Shown piece after piece: positions 12,422-13,131 of a stretch of 13,131 nucleotides of DNA; the first letter of the stretch is position 1; each line of letters begins with the position of its first letter. The position numbers were made by a program, and so were the translations under genes. Origin of the DNA: NIOZ-UU35 sp964344175. Lineage in GTDB: Bacteria > Chloroflexota > Anaerolineae > Anaerolineales > UBA11858. The notes below the pieces were generated by a model. That model made no database searches, was not told the origin of the DNA, and worked only from the letters and a program-made list of their open reading frames with translations. The stretch is from contig CAYFMI010000097.1 in assembly GCA_964344175.1 (NCBI GenBank), forward strand, positions 1 through 13,131. The letters run 5' to 3'.

Positions 12422-13131
12422 TGGCCACTTGGCCCTATGGTCGAAGGTATTTGTCCACCTAGTGTCTGTAAGAATAATCCTGCTCTTTTAGATAATAAAC
12501 TCTATAATGAGGATCAATGGAAACGAGAGATAGTAATTCGACGTGCTGAGATAATATTAGGTAACTTGGGAGGGAAAAACGACTTAGAAGCAATGGCACA
12601 GATTGCGGATTGGGGAGCTACCATCTATGGAGATGATTGGAATAGTGGAATTTTACCCACTCTGACAGAAATATTTGTTGGCGTCGAGACAACAGGGCCA
12701 CTTACTCTCGTAGATGCGGGATTAATAAATAAAGATGGCTGTGCTGGCTTGGGTCGGGAAACACGTGATTGTGAAGCAAATAGAGGCAAACCTCAATTTG
12801 CCGATACTGGATTTCATAAAGATTTCCGTGATACGCACAATCAACCTTTCCATGCCTGGGCAAATATCGTAAATGTGGCAACGCCTGGCAACCAGTTTAT
12901 GGGAGGTGTTGGTGTTGGCATTGGAGTAATTGCAAATATCGCGCATGATATTGGTCAAAGTGTACTTAATATAGACGAAGGATTCGGGACATCTTGGGAA
13001 GACTATGTTTTATCTTATGCCAGTTGGGATATTGGGAAAAAAATTACAGAACTCTCGATCTCTCCATCTCAATTAGCTGATAAACTTAGATCAACTCTAG
13101 GGCCTAACGGACCTGGTAGTGGTGGAAGAAT

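Larger units (their letters stand above)
12069..13131 (+). pseudogene. second 5'-truncated, frameshifted Rhs core with a different C-terminal tip; runs off the right edge
   Basis: The first recognisable Rhs codons are YLVTDH (12084-12101). A 23-bp insertion then shifts the frame. From 12125 the core continues as LGSVSAVVDASG, QRYYPFGG, TQTDFSFTGQRG, GLIDYRARFYSSRLGRFTQPD and NRYSYVQNSPLNFVDPSGH. The tip after DPSG stays open for at least 236 residues to the window edge. It shares nothing visible with the tip of the first cassette. It contains HKDFRDTHNQPFHAWANIVN, a Gly-rich GGVGVGIGVI stretch, TSWEDYVLSYASWDIG and, near the edge, GPNGPGSGG. No toxin family is recognised. With no 5' shell, no ribosome site and a frameshift, it looks silent here. 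It would be usable only if recombined onto an intact rhs gene. Confidence 0.65.

Noticed and set aside
12722..12958. A 78-residue minus-strand open frame in the second Rhs tip
   Set aside because: It lies opposite a continuous plus-strand tip reading frame and shows no ribosome site or family features.
1..13131. CRISPR array, tRNA or rRNA genes
   Set aside because: No regularly spaced short repeats with unique spacers and no tRNA- or rRNA-like sequence were seen. The only long tandem repeat is coding (cytochrome domains).

Overview
The window looks like a piece of a Chloroflexota (probably Anaerolineae-like) genome. This is inferred from several things: a caa3-type oxidase operon with the alternative proton-path motif YSHPAVY, a heme A/heme O synthase fusion, DUF559 debris flanked by C/G-rich hairpins, Rhs cores of the 'NRYSYVQN..L.FVDPSGH' style, and a short dispersed repeat of the CTTCGGCAGGCTCAGG type. 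No 16S or marker gene is present, so the placement is tentative.

Left (1-2216): an intergenic stretch of C/G-rich hairpins, then, on the minus strand, a 660-residue secreted lipoprotein with four near-identical c-type cytochrome domains (four CTGCH motifs). Its gene carries a 933-bp tandem duplication containing 488 bp that are identical by eye. A 407-bp divergent intergenic region (2217-2623) with a bidirectional-terminator-like hairpin separates it from the next block.

Centre (2624-10362): one plus-strand aerobic respiration operon. In order it holds a small degenerate receiver-domain protein, coxB (CuA plus C-terminal cytochrome c), coxA, subunit IV (ctaF), coxC, a Sco copper chaperone, a membrane-anchored cupredoxin-like protein, Surf1, and a fusion of a half-length CtaA-like domain to CtaB. 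Together these encode the caa3 oxidase, delivery of copper to CuA and possibly CuB, and synthesis and insertion of heme O/A. The divergent tetraheme lipoprotein is a plausible electron-carrying partner, but this is inference from proximity. Every non-overlapping gap between coxB and surf1 holds a different short palindromic or repeat-like sequence, and one of them supplies the last codons of the cupredoxin-like gene.

Right (10363-13131): an accessory, rearranged zone that is richer in A/T. Eight bases after the ctaB stop begins a 5'-truncated Rhs core followed by a unique C-terminal tip and then a small three-helix membrane protein (candidate immunity protein). Next come debris of a DUF559 gene with a large in-frame internal deletion, and a second 5'-truncated Rhs core. 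The second core is broken by a 23-bp repeat insertion, then continues into a completely different tip that runs off the right edge. The two cores share 112 of 114 bp immediately before the point where the tips diverge. This is the expected look of displaced polymorphic-toxin cassettes, and it is the most likely place for undescribed effector/immunity biology in this window.
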